From: VRUE01 sp963716245
GTDB taxonomy: Bacteria > Actinomycetota > Thermoleophilia > Solirubrobacterales > 70-9
Direction: 5' to 3'
Length of the DNA stretch: 64,000 nucleotides
NCBI GenBank assembly: GCA_963716245.1
Contig: OY970300.1
Span: 2,542,001 to 2,606,000, forward strand
Below, piece by piece: positions 33,218 to 41,201 of this stretch. Numbering within the stretch: the stretch's first letter is position 1; each line of letters starts with the position of its first letter. The notes below the pieces were generated by a model. That model worked only from the letters and a program-made list of their open reading frames with translations, was not told the DNA's origin and made no database searches. Position numbers and translations under genes: made by a program.

Positions 33218-34105
33218 GTGAGCGAGCCGAACGCCGACTCCGAGCACTACTTCCCGCCGGGCCGCTCGATGGCGCGCCGGGTCCACGGCGAGCGGGCCGT
33301 CGGGCTGCTGTACGGGCAGCGGGCGCTGCTGATCGGCGCGCTCGAACCGCTCACCTACACCGGCACGATGCTCTCGACGCGCTCGGGCGACCGGCCGTTC
33401 GAGCGGCTGGCGCGCACGGCGAAGATCCAGGAGACGGTCTTCCTCGGCACCCGGGCGGAGGCGGACGCGGCGCTGGCGAAGGTGCGGCGCCTGCACGAGA
33501 CGATCACGGGCACCCTGCCCGAGGCGGCCGGGCCCCACCCCGCCGGCACTCCCTACTCGGCGCTCGACCCGGAGCTGATGCTGTGGACGCTGGCCGTGAT
33601 CGCCGACTCGGGGCGCGAGATGTACGAGACGCTGGTGCGGCCGCTGAGCGAGGCGGAGCGCGAGGACCTGTGGCAGGACTACGTGCGCTTCGGCGAGCTG
33701 TTCGACCTGCCCCGCGGCGAAGTGCCGGCCAGCCACCGCGAGTTCAAGGCCTGGTTCGACGCCAGGCTCGCCGCGCCCGACCTGGGGGCGACCGCGCACG
33801 GCCTGGAGATGGCGCCGCTCGTCGCCTTCCGCCAGCCGGTCCCGGCGGCGGCCCGCGGCAACCTCGCCGTCCAGAACCACCTGATCAAGGGCACCCTGCC
33901 GCCCCGCGTCCGGGAGGTCTTCGGCATCCGCTGGACCGCCGCGCACGAGTCGAGCTTCCGCGCGATCGCCGCCGCCCACCGCCGCGCCCGCCGCCTCTTC
34001 CCCCGTCCGCTCCGACGCGGCCGCAACGACGTCTTCTTCGACGTGGTCACCCAGGCCGAGCGCCGCCGCGGGGGCACGGCGACGCCGCACATGGGTGTTC
34101 CCTAA
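33218..34105 (+). CDS. DUF2236 / MpaB-like oxygenase family protein
   Basis: 295 residues from GTG, 12 bases after the protease gene. Family features: RRVHGERAVGLLYGQRALLI near the N-terminus and VRRLHETITG (conserved His) in the middle, DPELMLWTLAVIADS, and the C-terminal FGIRWTAAHESSFRAIA. DUF2236 proteins are haem-containing oxygenases such as latex-clearing enzymes and MpaB. Substrate unknown. Confidence 0.8.
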   Translation: MSEPNADSEHYFPPGRSMARRVHGERAVGLLYGQRALLIGALEPLTYTGTMLSTRSGDRPFERLARTAKIQETVFLGTRAEADAALAKVRRLHETITGTLPEAAGPHPAGTPYSALDPELMLWTLAVIADSGREMYETLVRPLSEAEREDLWQDYVRFGELFDLPRGEVPASHREFKAWFDARLAAPDLGATAHGLEMAPLVAFRQPVPAAARGNLAVQNHLIKGTLPPRVREVFGIRWTAAHESSFRAIAAAHRRARRLFPRPLRRGRNDVFFDVVTQAERRRGGTATPHMGVP

Positions 34106-34157
34106 CCCTCATCAAAATTAAGTGTTCGACGCCGGGCGGCCGGGTAGTTTTGAGGGC

Positions 34158-34478
34158 GTGCCGTCACTCGCCGCCAGGCCGACCTCTGCGAGGCATTCCC
34201 TTCCCACTCCAGTGCGCCTGGCGGCGGGTGCATACCTCACTGACGAGCGTGACCTCTTCCGCTGCGTCTCCACGGCTCCCCCCGACGATCCGGCCGCGAC
34301 GGCGCTCCTGGAGAACTGCTCAACCCTCGAGCTGGTCGTCCTCCCGCTGCGAGACCTGACCGCGGGGACGGTGCGGATCGTTCAGCCGTCGGCGGACGGC
34401 GCCGGCCGCGACAGCGAGGGCATTCGCCAGCCGGCAGTGGGCGGTACCGGGCTCGAACCAGTGACCTCCTGCTTGTAA
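34158..34478 (+). CDS. Small hypothetical protein, 3' end overlaps tRNA-Val
   Basis: 106 residues if started at GTG 34158. The segment VRLAAGAYLTDERDLFRCVS, then LLENCSTLELVVLPLRDL, resembles a small protein family I associate with Thermoleophilia that normally ends soon after this point. The final ~14 residues (GGTGLEPVTSCL) are simply antisense to tRNA-Val, a common false translation. So either the gene has lost its own stop codon or it is decaying. Function unknown. Confidence 0.5.
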   Translation: MPSLAARPTSARHSLPTPVRLAAGAYLTDERDLFRCVSTAPPDDPAATALLENCSTLELVVLPLRDLTAGTVRIVQPSADGAGRDSEGIRQPAVGGTGLEPVTSCL

Positions 34479-34510
34479 GGCAGGCGCTCTCCCAACTGAG
34501 CTAACCGCCC
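34438..34510 (-). tRNA. tRNA-Val (TAC)
   Basis: 73 bases without CCA. Acceptor GGGCGGT pairs with ACCGCCC; D-arm GCTC/GAGC; anticodon stem CCTGC/GCAGG around CTTACAA, anticodon TAC; T-arm with TTCGAGC. Confidence 0.95.
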
Positions 34511-34522
34511 GGGAGTTCTTGA

Positions 34523-34972
34523 TTATGCACGCTCGGCACGCTTCTTCAGCTCGCCCGGGCGGGAGTTGACCAGCATCGCGCGGACCGCCGACTCGACCGG
34601 GCCGCGGATCACCATGCCGAGCACGCGGCCCGGGTCCGCGTCGAGCGTGTAGGTCGCCCGGGTCCGGCCGTCGCCGAGATCCTCCAGCGTCCAGGAGCCC
34701 TCGACCGACTTGAGGTCGCCCTTCTCCTGGCGCCAGGCGAGACGAGTGGGAGGCTCGTAGCTGAACCGGACCTCGGTCTTGACCGTGCGGACCTTGATGT
34801 CGCTCTCGCTCTCGACCAGCGTCGGGCGGCCCTCGGCGTCGTGCTCGAGCGGCACGATCCCCACCAGGCCGCCCTGCCACTCCGGCGCGCTGAGCACGTC
34901 CTCGACCTCGGCCCAGACGCGATCGAGCGGCGCGTCGATCTCGGCGCTGGCGGTTCCACCCATGCGAGCCAT
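34523..34972 (-). CDS. SRPBCC (START-like) domain protein
   Basis: 149 residues. Starts with the family pattern MGGTASAEIDAPLDRVWAEV (strand, then helix with conserved Trp) and follows with alternating strands (VRFSYEPPTRLAWRQE, GSWTLEDLGDGRTRATYTLD) and a long C-terminal helix. Such Bet v1-like folds bind hydrophobic ligands or act as cyclases. Ligand unknown; cytoplasmic. Confidence 0.8.
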   Translation of the reverse strand: MARMGGTASAEIDAPLDRVWAEVEDVLSAPEWQGGLVGIVPLEHDAEGRPTLVESESDIKVRTVKTEVRFSYEPPTRLAWRQEKGDLKSVEGSWTLEDLGDGRTRATYTLDADPGRVLGMVIRGPVESAVRAMLVNSRPGELKKRAERA

Positions 34973-35098
34973 CGTGTCCAGGCTACCCCTGGTCGGTCCG
35001 CGGCACGCCTCTCCCGGCGATGAGTTTCGGCACTCGCGCCGGTCTCATCGGGTAGGAGACAACCGAGGCGAGACCCGCCGCGCAACAGGAGGAGCACC

Positions 35099-35578
35099 AT
35101 GCCCCAGAAGATCGTCCCCAATCTCTGGTTCGACACCGAGGCCGAGGAAGCAGCCGAGTTCTACATCTCGGTCTTCGACGACTCGCGGATCGTCAACGTC
35201 ACCCACTACACCGAGGCGGGCCCGCGCGAGGCCGGCATGGTGATGACCGTCGAGTTCGAGCTCGAAGGCCAGCGCTTCATCGGCATCAACGGCGGCATCG
35301 AGTTCAAGTTCGACGAGGCCGTCTCGTTCGGGATCGAATGCGAGACCCAGGAGGAGATCGACTACTACTGGGACAAGCTCCGCGAGGGCGGCGGCGAGGA
35401 AGGTCCGTGCGGCTGGCTCAGGGACCGCTTCGGCCTCTCCTGGCAGGTGGTGCCGACCGGGATGGAAGAGCTCTTCGCCGACCCCGACAAGGGACGTGCC
35501 GAGCGCGCCATGCGAGCGATGCTGGGCATGAAGAAGCTCGACATCGCGGCGCTGCGCGAGGCGGCCGACGGCAGCTAG
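35099..35578 (+). CDS. VOC-fold protein, PhnB / demethylubiquinone-methyltransferase-like
   Basis: 159 residues. Begins KIVPNLWFDTEAEEAAEFYI, the usual opening of this VOC subgroup, and contains EFELEGQRFIGINGG and a CGWLRDRFGLSWQVVP block. Despite the historical methyltransferase name, these are small metal-binding VOC proteins without a SAM site. Strong AGGAGG seven bases before the ATG. Function unknown. Confidence 0.85.
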   Translation: MPQKIVPNLWFDTEAEEAAEFYISVFDDSRIVNVTHYTEAGPREAGMVMTVEFELEGQRFIGINGGIEFKFDEAVSFGIECETQEEIDYYWDKLREGGGEEGPCGWLRDRFGLSWQVVPTGMEELFADPDKGRAERAMRAMLGMKKLDIAALREAADGS

Positions 35579-35601
35579 CCACCTGCGGCAGAATCGCCGG
35601 C

Positions 35602-35979
35602 GTGACCTGGTCCCAGCGCCTGCTGGCCGGCTTCTTCTGCGTCGCCGGCACGATGCACTTCGTCGTGCCGCGCAGCTACGAGGCGATGATGCCGCCGTCC
35701 CTCCCGTATCACCGCGAGGCGGTGGCGATCAGCGGCCTCGCCGAGATCGCCGGCGGCCTCGCGGTCCTGCCGAGCCGCAGCCGCCGCTTCGCCCGCTGGT
35801 GGCTGCTGGCGCTGCTCGTCGCCGTCTTCCCCGCCAACGTCCACATGGCGGTCAACCCCGAGCAGGTGAAGGGCCTCGACCTCGATCGGGTCCCCCGCTG
35901 GGCCCTCTGGGCCCGGCTCCCCCTTCAGCCCCTGGCGATGCTCTGGACTTGGCGCGCGACGCGCAGTCTCGCGAGCTGA
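35602..35979 (+). CDS. DoxX-like membrane protein
   Basis: 125 residues from GTG 35602, 23 bases after the VOC gene. Four hydrophobic segments with the DoxX-like pattern LLAGFFCVAGTMHFVVPRSY, then ISGLAEIAGGLAVLP and ALLVAVFPANVHMA. Members are small quinol- or redox-associated membrane proteins of poorly known role. Confidence 0.72.
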   Translation: MTWSQRLLAGFFCVAGTMHFVVPRSYEAMMPPSLPYHREAVAISGLAEIAGGLAVLPSRSRRFARWWLLALLVAVFPANVHMAVNPEQVKGLDLDRVPRWALWARLPLQPLAMLWTWRATRSLAS

Positions 35980-35981
35980 TC

Positions 35982-36200
35982 GTGCGCAGGCTTCTACGGC
36001 GAGCCGTTCTTTTCTTTGCTGCCGATACGGCTCTCTTGGCGGCGATCGTCGTTGCGGGCTTTCTGGGAGCCGCAGTAGGTATATGGGCCGCGATTCTCTG
36101 GGGAGTCGTAGTTCTGGTCGGGGTCGTCCTCTATGGACGTCGGCGCCTTCGTAAATCGCCCGGCGATCGATCTGCCTCCGAACCGGATCGCTCCAGATAG
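35982..36200 (+). CDS. Small two-helix membrane protein
   Basis: 72 residues from GTG 35982, 2 bases after the DoxX-like stop. Two hydrophobic helices (VLFFAADTALLAAIVVAGFL and AAILWGVVVLVGVVLY) and a basic, serine-rich tail. No family recognised, and the ribosome site is weak. The tight spacing supports co-transcription with the DoxX-like gene. Confidence 0.45.
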   Translation: MRRLLRRAVLFFAADTALLAAIVVAGFLGAAVGIWAAILWGVVVLVGVVLYGRRRLRKSPGDRSASEPDRSR

Positions 36201-36261
36201 CCAATCTCCCTCTCGCGGTGCCGATGCGACCGAGATGGCTGACCTCCCTACCATCGAGCCC

Positions 36262-36699
36262 ATGGCGATCAAAAAGCTGGAACACGTCGGGATCGTGGTC
36301 GACGACCTTCCGGCCGCAATCGAGTTCTTCGTCGAGCTAGGACTTGAGCTGGGAGGCAAAGGCCAGGTCGAAGGCAGCTGGGTGGACCGCATCATCGCGC
36401 TCGATGGGACCAAGGCCGAGTTAGCGATGCTGCGAACCCCGGACGGCCATGGAGAAATCGAGCTGGTGAAGTTCCACTCGCCGCCGACCCAGGGCGGCGA
36501 CCCGCACGCACCCTCGAACACCCCAGGCCTCCGCCACCTCTCGTTCCTTGTCGAAGACATCGACGCCATGGTCGCCGGCCTACAAGCCCGCGGCACCGAG
36601 CTAGTCGGCGAGCTGGTGCGCTACGAGAACAGCTACCGCCTCTGCTACGTCCGCGGCCCCGAGGGAATCATCGTCGAGCTGGCAGAGCAGATCGGCTGA
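36262..36699 (+). CDS. VOC-family (glyoxalase/dioxygenase-like) protein
   Basis: 145 residues from ATG 36262; ATG 36235 would add nine. Two VOC modules: KKLEHVGIVVDDLPAAIEFF with the first metal His, and GLRHLSFLVEDIDAMVAGL with the second; the terminal YVRGPEGIIVELAEQI provides the Glu. Closest in style to methylmalonyl-CoA epimerase or lactoylglutathione lyase relatives. Last gene before the island. Confidence 0.82.
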   Translation: MAIKKLEHVGIVVDDLPAAIEFFVELGLELGGKGQVEGSWVDRIIALDGTKAELAMLRTPDGHGEIELVKFHSPPTQGGDPHAPSNTPGLRHLSFLVEDIDAMVAGLQARGTELVGELVRYENSYRLCYVRGPEGIIVELAEQIG

Positions 36700-36782
36700 G
36701 GTTGGCCGGCTTCCTCGATGAGAACGCGACCGATGCGACCACGACGCCCGGGACGTCTTGGAATCGCCGGGAAGCTCGCGGA

Positions 36783-36870
36783 ACGGCTCACAAAAGGAAG
36801 GTCCGGCATCTGCCGGCACTCCTCCCCCTGCGCCCGACGAGAATCGAACTCACGACCTTGGGCTTGAAAG
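36783..36870. repeat. Left island repeat: copy of tRNA-Glu 3' half plus terminator (attL-like)
   Basis: Matches 43128-43212. The tRNA-derived part (36829-36870) agrees with the tRNA gene at 40 of 42 positions and stops at the anticodon; the adjoining part repeats ACGGCTCACAAAAGGAAGG and the terminator hairpin. Homology ending at the anticodon loop is typical of tRNA-targeting integrases. Confidence 0.75.
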
Positions 36871-37406
36871 GACGGCGGGCGGTGGCTGGAGAGAGAGGCT
36901 TGCGACGGCGATGCAACCAGAATGAGACCTAGCCCTTGCTCTTGGACTCGAATCTGAAATCCTGCTCGTGAGCCGCATCCTGTAGTCGCGGAGCGTGGAG
37001 AGCCCTCACTTGTGCCGGTCTAGCTGATCAAGATTCAGAACAAGCTGAGAGGCCACCCGTGCTCGAAGCTTGTTAAAGCCAAGCCAACGGCTGAAGCCAG
37101 TTCCTAGACAGCGCATTGAAAGAAGCGATTTCTTAGCGACTATCCTCGGCTAGGAGCTAGATCGCTCTACGGGTCTGCGGACAACCCGCTATTAGCGGCA
37201 CTAGCATCGCCTTAACGCTATGCCTGCTCTAAGTCCATCTGAGTCGCGTTATAACTTGCAGCTATTAAGGCTTCTGTCCCCTCCACTTATTCAAGTAGCC
37301 CCAATTGCTCATTGGCGCAGCATGAAGTCTTATGGGTCGGGGATCCTCTAAAAGAAAGGCTTCTGGAACAGACGAGCGATCACTCGCCCGTCAGAGGCGC
37401 ACGTAG
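36871..37406. other. Non-coding, less GC-rich left end of the island
   Basis: About 535 bases without a convincing gene: stop codons occur in every frame and no ribosome site precedes a long frame. The base composition changes abruptly near 36930. It should contain the promoter of the YwgA-like gene. I see no RNA gene or long repeat. Confidence 0.6.
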
Positions 37407-37868
37407 ATGATCCCCGTAGCGGCAACGTCTCTTGAATCGATGCTTGCCTTGCAAGCGCTAGGGCTGAGCGACCAGCAAATTGCTTCCGATCAAGAGGTTC
37501 AGCAGTTGATCTACCTGCTAGATCGAGCTGGGGCCGAGTTCGGCTATCGCTACAAGTGGGAGGTCTTCGGGCCGTACTCGGTTGAACTGGCGACCGAACT
37601 AAGCGAATGGCCCTTTGGCTCCGATATCGAGCTAGAGCTTCCTGAGGGGACTGCTAATGCAATTGCTCGCGTTAAAGGGATCCTTGATCCAGACGACAAC
37701 GTGGAGCTCGATCGGCCGGTCTGGTTACGCCTCCTGATGTGCGTTGACTTTGCTTCGACCAGGGCGCATTTAGAGCTCAGCAACGGCGATCGGCCGCAGT
37801 TTTTGTCGAGAAATTTCAGCGTTGAGCAAATTACGATTGCACGCGCTGCCCTCAGCAAGCTTTCTTAG
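37407..37868 (+). CDS. YwgA-like small protein paired with the HD phosphohydrolase
   Basis: 153 residues. The segment QQLIYLLDRAGAEFGYRYKW followed by EVFGPYSVELATEL matches the pattern (K/QxLIYLL...YxxxxYGPYSxxL) of YwgA and related SocA/Panacea-like helical proteins. The rest is mostly helical with no catalytic motif. It converges on the HD gene and the two stop regions overlap by four bases. As I recall, ywgA and the HD gene ywfO are also neighbours in Bacillus subtilis, so the pairing may be functional. Role inferred as regulator or antitoxin-like partner. Confidence 0.6.
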   Translation: MIPVAATSLESMLALQALGLSDQQIASDQEVQQLIYLLDRAGAEFGYRYKWEVFGPYSVELATELSEWPFGSDIELELPEGTANAIARVKGILDPDDNVELDRPVWLRLLMCVDFASTRAHLELSNGDRPQFLSRNFSVEQITIARAALSKLS

Positions 37869-39370
37869 CCAAGCTGCGACACTAAGAAGTCGTGCAACGC
37901 TTGGGTAGTTGGCCTGGTTTCCTTATCTTCAGCTGCTGGGTCAGGCTCTCGAACCAGGACACTACGGGTTAACCATTCATGCGTTGACAGGTGTTTGAGC
38001 ATCTGGCCTCGTTCCGCGAGCAGCCGGGGCTCTCCGCCGGGCTTAGCCACCTTGGCTGACTTAATCCACCGCCGTACTACCGTGTCGCCCGCTCCGGCAA
38101 CCACTTGGGTGGCGGGTATCGAACCAGGGATCCCGGTCAAAACTCTCTTACGCTTCAAATAGCAGAAGCGCTTGGCATCGACACCCGCATCCTCAGCAAG
38201 GCGCAGCTTGGCTTTCCTGTCTTTAAGCAACTGGTCTAAGTCATTGAGCTGGTGGGTCCCTGCCTCTGGAATCTTCTCAAGGTCCTCCTGCAGATAGGCG
38301 CACTTGAGCAAATGGCGATCGACCAGACACCGCGTTGCCTCCCCCAGTATTGGCTCCTGCGTCGAATCAGCCAATTGATGAAACAAGCTCCAGACCTTGG
38401 CATCGTCGAACGCTAGGAACTCGGCAGTGCCAACCATTTCTCGTATTGCGCTAGAGCTAGCAGGAAGCTCGCCGATTCGGACGAGTTCAAGGAGAGCAAC
38501 GGTCATTAGCACCTCAGCCGCAGCAATCGTCTTATGGCCTACGAAGCGAGCGTAGTAGTAATAGCGAGCAATCAAGTAGTGCTCTACGGCACTGGTTCCG
38601 CTCTTCTCGTCCACAGCAAGAATGGGGCCAGCTTGTGGATGGTCTGCTATGACGAGACTCTCGATTAGATAGTCGAGGTCGACTCGGCCATACATCAAGC
38701 CAGCAGCCATCGAGTCTCGCACCAGGTAATCGAGTCGATCGCAGTCAAGGTCGCTGCTAACCAAGTTGGTGCATATGAGGTCGCTGGAATAGGAGCCCTC
38801 GATGATCTGCGCTACCAACTCTGAAGCGCTCGATCCTTCAACTTCCCCTAGATAATTATCGATTCTCGCACCTACATCGCCACCACGAATCAGAGCGACG
38901 GTTAGTTCCTCGTGAAGGCCATGACCTGCGCCTTGGGCAGCAGTATCGAAGACGGTCACATCCTCATCCTCGGTGTACTCGAGTATGCCTCCGCGATCAA
39001 CAATGCCATAAGCGACCTCTCCGATATGGGACACGGGCAAATGCCCAAGATCGTGAAGGAGGGCAGCTAGTCGCAAAATCTGGATCATCGCCTCGCGCCC
39101 CTCGAAGTGCCTCTGGAGTTCGGGCTGGCTAAGCATCATGCCCATGACATGAGCTGAACCAAGTGAATGCGCCAACCGGCTATGACAAGCGCCTGGAAAG
39201 ACGAAATCAGCCGGTCCAAGCTGCCCGATACGGCGCAAGCGCTGAAACTGTGGCGTATTGATCACTGCCCGCTCGACCTTGGTCAACGGGATGCGGTTGT
39301 GCACCGGATCCTGAATCGTGATGTCGAGATCTAGCTGAGGTGGAAGGTTGGTCATAGATGGGTCTTTCAC
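37865..39370 (-). CDS. HD-domain phosphohydrolase, SAMHD1/dGTPase-like (YwfO type)
   Basis: 501 residues from GTG 39370 (ATG 39355 also possible). The opening DPVHNRIPLTKVERAVINTP and FQRLRRIGQLGPADFVFPGA, CHSRLAHSLGSAHVM are the signature of the SAMHD1/YwfO group. Metal ligands: H68 (HSLG), H106-D107 (LLHDLGH) and D211 (DCDRLDYLVRD). It would hydrolyse dNTPs or similar nucleotides; related dNTPases act in phage defence by emptying nucleotide pools. The last ~200 residues are helical and family-variable. Visibly less GC-rich than chromosomal genes, consistent with transfer. Confidence 0.85.
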   Translation of the reverse strand: MKDPSMTNLPPQLDLDITIQDPVHNRIPLTKVERAVINTPQFQRLRRIGQLGPADFVFPGACHSRLAHSLGSAHVMGMMLSQPELQRHFEGREAMIQILRLAALLHDLGHLPVSHIGEVAYGIVDRGGILEYTEDEDVTVFDTAAQGAGHGLHEELTVALIRGGDVGARIDNYLGEVEGSSASELVAQIIEGSYSSDLICTNLVSSDLDCDRLDYLVRDSMAAGLMYGRVDLDYLIESLVIADHPQAGPILAVDEKSGTSAVEHYLIARYYYYARFVGHKTIAAAEVLMTVALLELVRIGELPASSSAIREMVGTAEFLAFDDAKVWSLFHQLADSTQEPILGEATRCLVDRHLLKCAYLQEDLEKIPEAGTHQLNDLDQLLKDRKAKLRLAEDAGVDAKRFCYLKRKRVLTGIPGSIPATQVVAGAGDTVVRRWIKSAKVAKPGGEPRLLAERGQMLKHLSTHEWLTRSVLVREPDPAAEDKETRPTTQALHDFLVSQLG

Positions 39371-39392
39371 CCTAAAGTAGGGTCACTCCTAT

Positions 39393-39433
39393 CGCAATAT
39401 TCTGCCTTTGTATCTGCCAGCCTGCATATTGCG
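39393..39433. promoter_or_regulatory. Inverted repeat between HD gene and GWRD gene
   Basis: CGCAATAT (39393-39400) and ATATTGCG (39426-39433) are perfect inverted repeats 25 bases apart in the 197-base divergent region. Two helical turns between centres would suit a dimeric HTH protein from the same island. Binding protein unknown. Confidence 0.4.
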
Positions 39434-39567
39434 GATAGTTCCGGTCTCCTGGGGTCCAGCTAGGCAAGATCCTCGCCACGCAATCTTTCCTGGGAGTCGT
39501 CACAAACTCCTGCATTTGGGTTGCGGCCGATCGCGTTTACACTGAAGTTCGATCTCACGCTACTCAC

Positions 39568-39843
39568 ATGCCCCGGCCCGCCGCCAAAAGCCAGCTCGAC
39601 CTTTCGGATCTAGGACCCACTCCTCAAGCTGCCCTCCGGCACCTTGTTGATGAGTTCGAACGGAGGGGCTGGCGGGACGATGGAGCATCAGCCTTGGCCG
39701 TCGTCCGCCTTCTTCAGGACGCTGGGGGGAGTGCATCTTGGCGCAAGGCTGTCAATGCAGTACCTCGCGGCTTCTTGAGCTCGAATCATGTTTATCGGCA
39801 GGATCTCGAGGAGGCCTTACGAAAAGCAGCTTCTCGGCGCTGA
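39568..39843 (+). CDS. Small GWRD-domain protein
   Basis: 91 residues. The block LVDEFERRGWRDDGASALAV, then AVNAVPRGFLSSNHVYRQDL, EEALRKA lines up with the N-terminal domain of the protein encoded convergently at 39847-40488 (shared FERxGWRD, ALxxV/I, FLSxNxxxxxDLExALR). No known family recognised. It consists of this domain alone, so it could be an inhibitor or partner of the larger protein. The two genes end 3 bases apart. No clear Shine-Dalgarno. Confidence 0.55.
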   Translation: MPRPAAKSQLDLSDLGPTPQAALRHLVDEFERRGWRDDGASALAVVRLLQDAGGSASWRKAVNAVPRGFLSSNHVYRQDLEEALRKAASRR

Positions 39844-39846
39844 GTC

Positions 39847-40488
39847 TCATCCAAGACCAATCGCCGACAAAATGCCGTTGACTACAACGCCGGTGGCCGC
39901 GCTCTCAACGATCCGATCACGGAGTTGGACAAGTCGCGAGGGCTCTGGCTCAGCCTCCTCAATCACCTCAGCAGCGATGGCTTCAACCTCTTGAGCAGAA
40001 ATGTCACCCCGCTGCTCGGCTATCTGATCAAGGTTTAGCAGGCCGTCCAAGTAGCCCTGACCCTTTAGCACCGCCCGGAGGAACGTGGCAATACCAGTTT
40101 CTACTTCCACCTTGGTAGAGGTTGCCGAAATATTGATCTGCCTATCGCCAGTATCAAAGGTGACGTTATTGAGGGTGGCGCCAGGACCAATCTCAATTTT
40201 ACTGTCGCCGGTTACATTGCTCTGCGAGATACGGCCGGGCGTCTCTTCGAGGTGTCGGTTCTCGAATAATGGCCTTAGTGCTCTTTCGAGGTCATTAGTG
40301 GTGATCCGATTGCGGGACAGAAAAGTGCTGGCCGCCAAGCTGGCGGCCGCTCTCGCATCAAGCCGGTTATCACGCTGTGCCTGCTGAGCAATTTTCAAGG
40401 CTAGATTCCCGACATCTCGCCACCCATAGCGCTCGAATTGATCGCTAACCTCGGTAATCAGGCCGCGAGGCGAAATCAGGTCCGTCAT
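39847..40488 (-). CDS. GWRD-domain protein with beta-helix-like middle and helical C-terminus
   Basis: 213 residues from ATG 40488 (ATG 40530 would overlap the previous gene by 29 bases). Three parts: residues ~1-75, the GWRD domain (QFERYGWRDVGNLALKI, FLSRNRITTNDLERALRPL); ~85-125, a beta-helix-like stretch (SNVTGDSKIEIGPGATLNNV, then TFDTGDRQINIS) of a kind found in some bacterial conflict proteins; ~125-213, helical, ending in a small hydrophobic helix (AATGVVVNGILSAIGLG) that might contact membrane. Last gene of the HTH operon. No catalytic site seen; a candidate effector or adaptor. Confidence 0.6.
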   Translation of the reverse strand: MTDLISPRGLITEVSDQFERYGWRDVGNLALKIAQQAQRDNRLDARAAASLAASTFLSRNRITTNDLERALRPLFENRHLEETPGRISQSNVTGDSKIEIGPGATLNNVTFDTGDRQINISATSTKVEVETGIATFLRAVLKGQGYLDGLLNLDQIAEQRGDISAQEVEAIAAEVIEEAEPEPSRLVQLRDRIVESAATGVVVNGILSAIGLG

Positions 40489-40501
40489 CTTGCTCAACTT
40501 C

Positions 40502-40882
40502 TTAGTTCCCCACTTTGCGGGATACGCCAAGGATTCTGTCGATGTTGGTCTTTTTGTAGATCTTTCCCTTGGCAGTTCTGTCTGCGAGTTCGATTAGGTG
40601 TAGTTCATGCTCAAGGCTGTCGATCTTGCGAGAGACCGTAGCTTTACTTGCGCCCCTCAATTTTGCGCCTTCCAAGTAACCCAGAATCTCGTTCTGAGAG
40701 CGGGCCCCATCCACTGCCATGAACACAGCCTTTAGAGCTGGATCGCTCTTGAATCTCGCTAGCAAAGCATCCATTAGCTCTTTGCTCTGAGCACGAACCA
40801 GAGTCTCAGTCATCATCCCCAGCTCGTCTACACGTGATCGCAGCTGGCGAACCTCGTTGAAAAGATCCAGAGACTCAGCCAC
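40502..40882 (-). CDS. Winged-HTH protein with coiled N-terminus (HTH array member 7)
   Basis: 126 residues from GTG 40882, which overlaps the previous stop by eight bases (GTGGCTGA). I preferred it to ATG 40978 because its N-terminus AESLDLFNEVRQLRSRVDEL aligns with the start of the preceding gene product. The C-terminal half is a MarR-like winged helix: QNEILGYLEGAKLRGASKAT, VSRKIDSLEHELHLIELADR, with IYKKTNIDRILG. Probably a DNA-binding regulator or adaptor. Confidence 0.6.
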   Translation of the reverse strand: MAESLDLFNEVRQLRSRVDELGMMTETLVRAQSKELMDALLARFKSDPALKAVFMAVDGARSQNEILGYLEGAKLRGASKATVSRKIDSLEHELHLIELADRTAKGKIYKKTNIDRILGVSRKVGN

Positions 40883-41201
40883 GATTGGTAGGCCCCCCTC
40901 TTTTCGCCTTCTCTTTCTTCCGTGCGCGATGCAAGGCGACGCGGACTGCGTTGGGGGTTTTGCCGAGAGTTTGGCCAATGTCGTTGACCGACATTACGCG
41001 GCTGAGAATGAGCTCAGGCGGTATGTCCGACCCGCGAGCGAGCGAGATGGCTAGTGCCGCCTGCTGAGTTTTATTGACCTGCTCGACTTTGCCGTCGACT
41101 TTCTGGACTTGATCAGCAACATCGGTGATCCTCTCGTTCATGCGAACGAGCTCTCGGCGGACCTGATCGACTGCATTGAAAATCTCTAGGCTCTCGGTCA
41201 T
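40875..41201 (-). CDS. Sigma-region-4-like HTH with coiled N-terminus (array member 6)
   Basis: 108 residues, ATGA overlap with the gene before it. N-terminal ~60 residues are a coiled coil (ESLEIFNAVDQVRRELVRMN, ITDVADQVQKVDGKVEQVNK); the C-terminus is an HTH (VNDIGQTLGKTPNAVRVALH, RARKKEKAKRG). The N-terminal 14 residues match array member 7, suggesting a shared docking module attached to two kinds of DNA-binding unit. Confidence 0.62.
   Translation of the reverse strand: MTESLEIFNAVDQVRRELVRMNERITDVADQVQKVDGKVEQVNKTQQAALAISLARGSDIPPELILSRVMSVNDIGQTLGKTPNAVRVALHRARKKEKAKRGGPTNRG

Noticed and set aside
36702..36932. 76-residue plus-strand ORF with RPTRIELTTLGLKG
   Set aside because: It is the antisense translation of the duplicated tRNA-Glu fragment, a well-known source of false genes.
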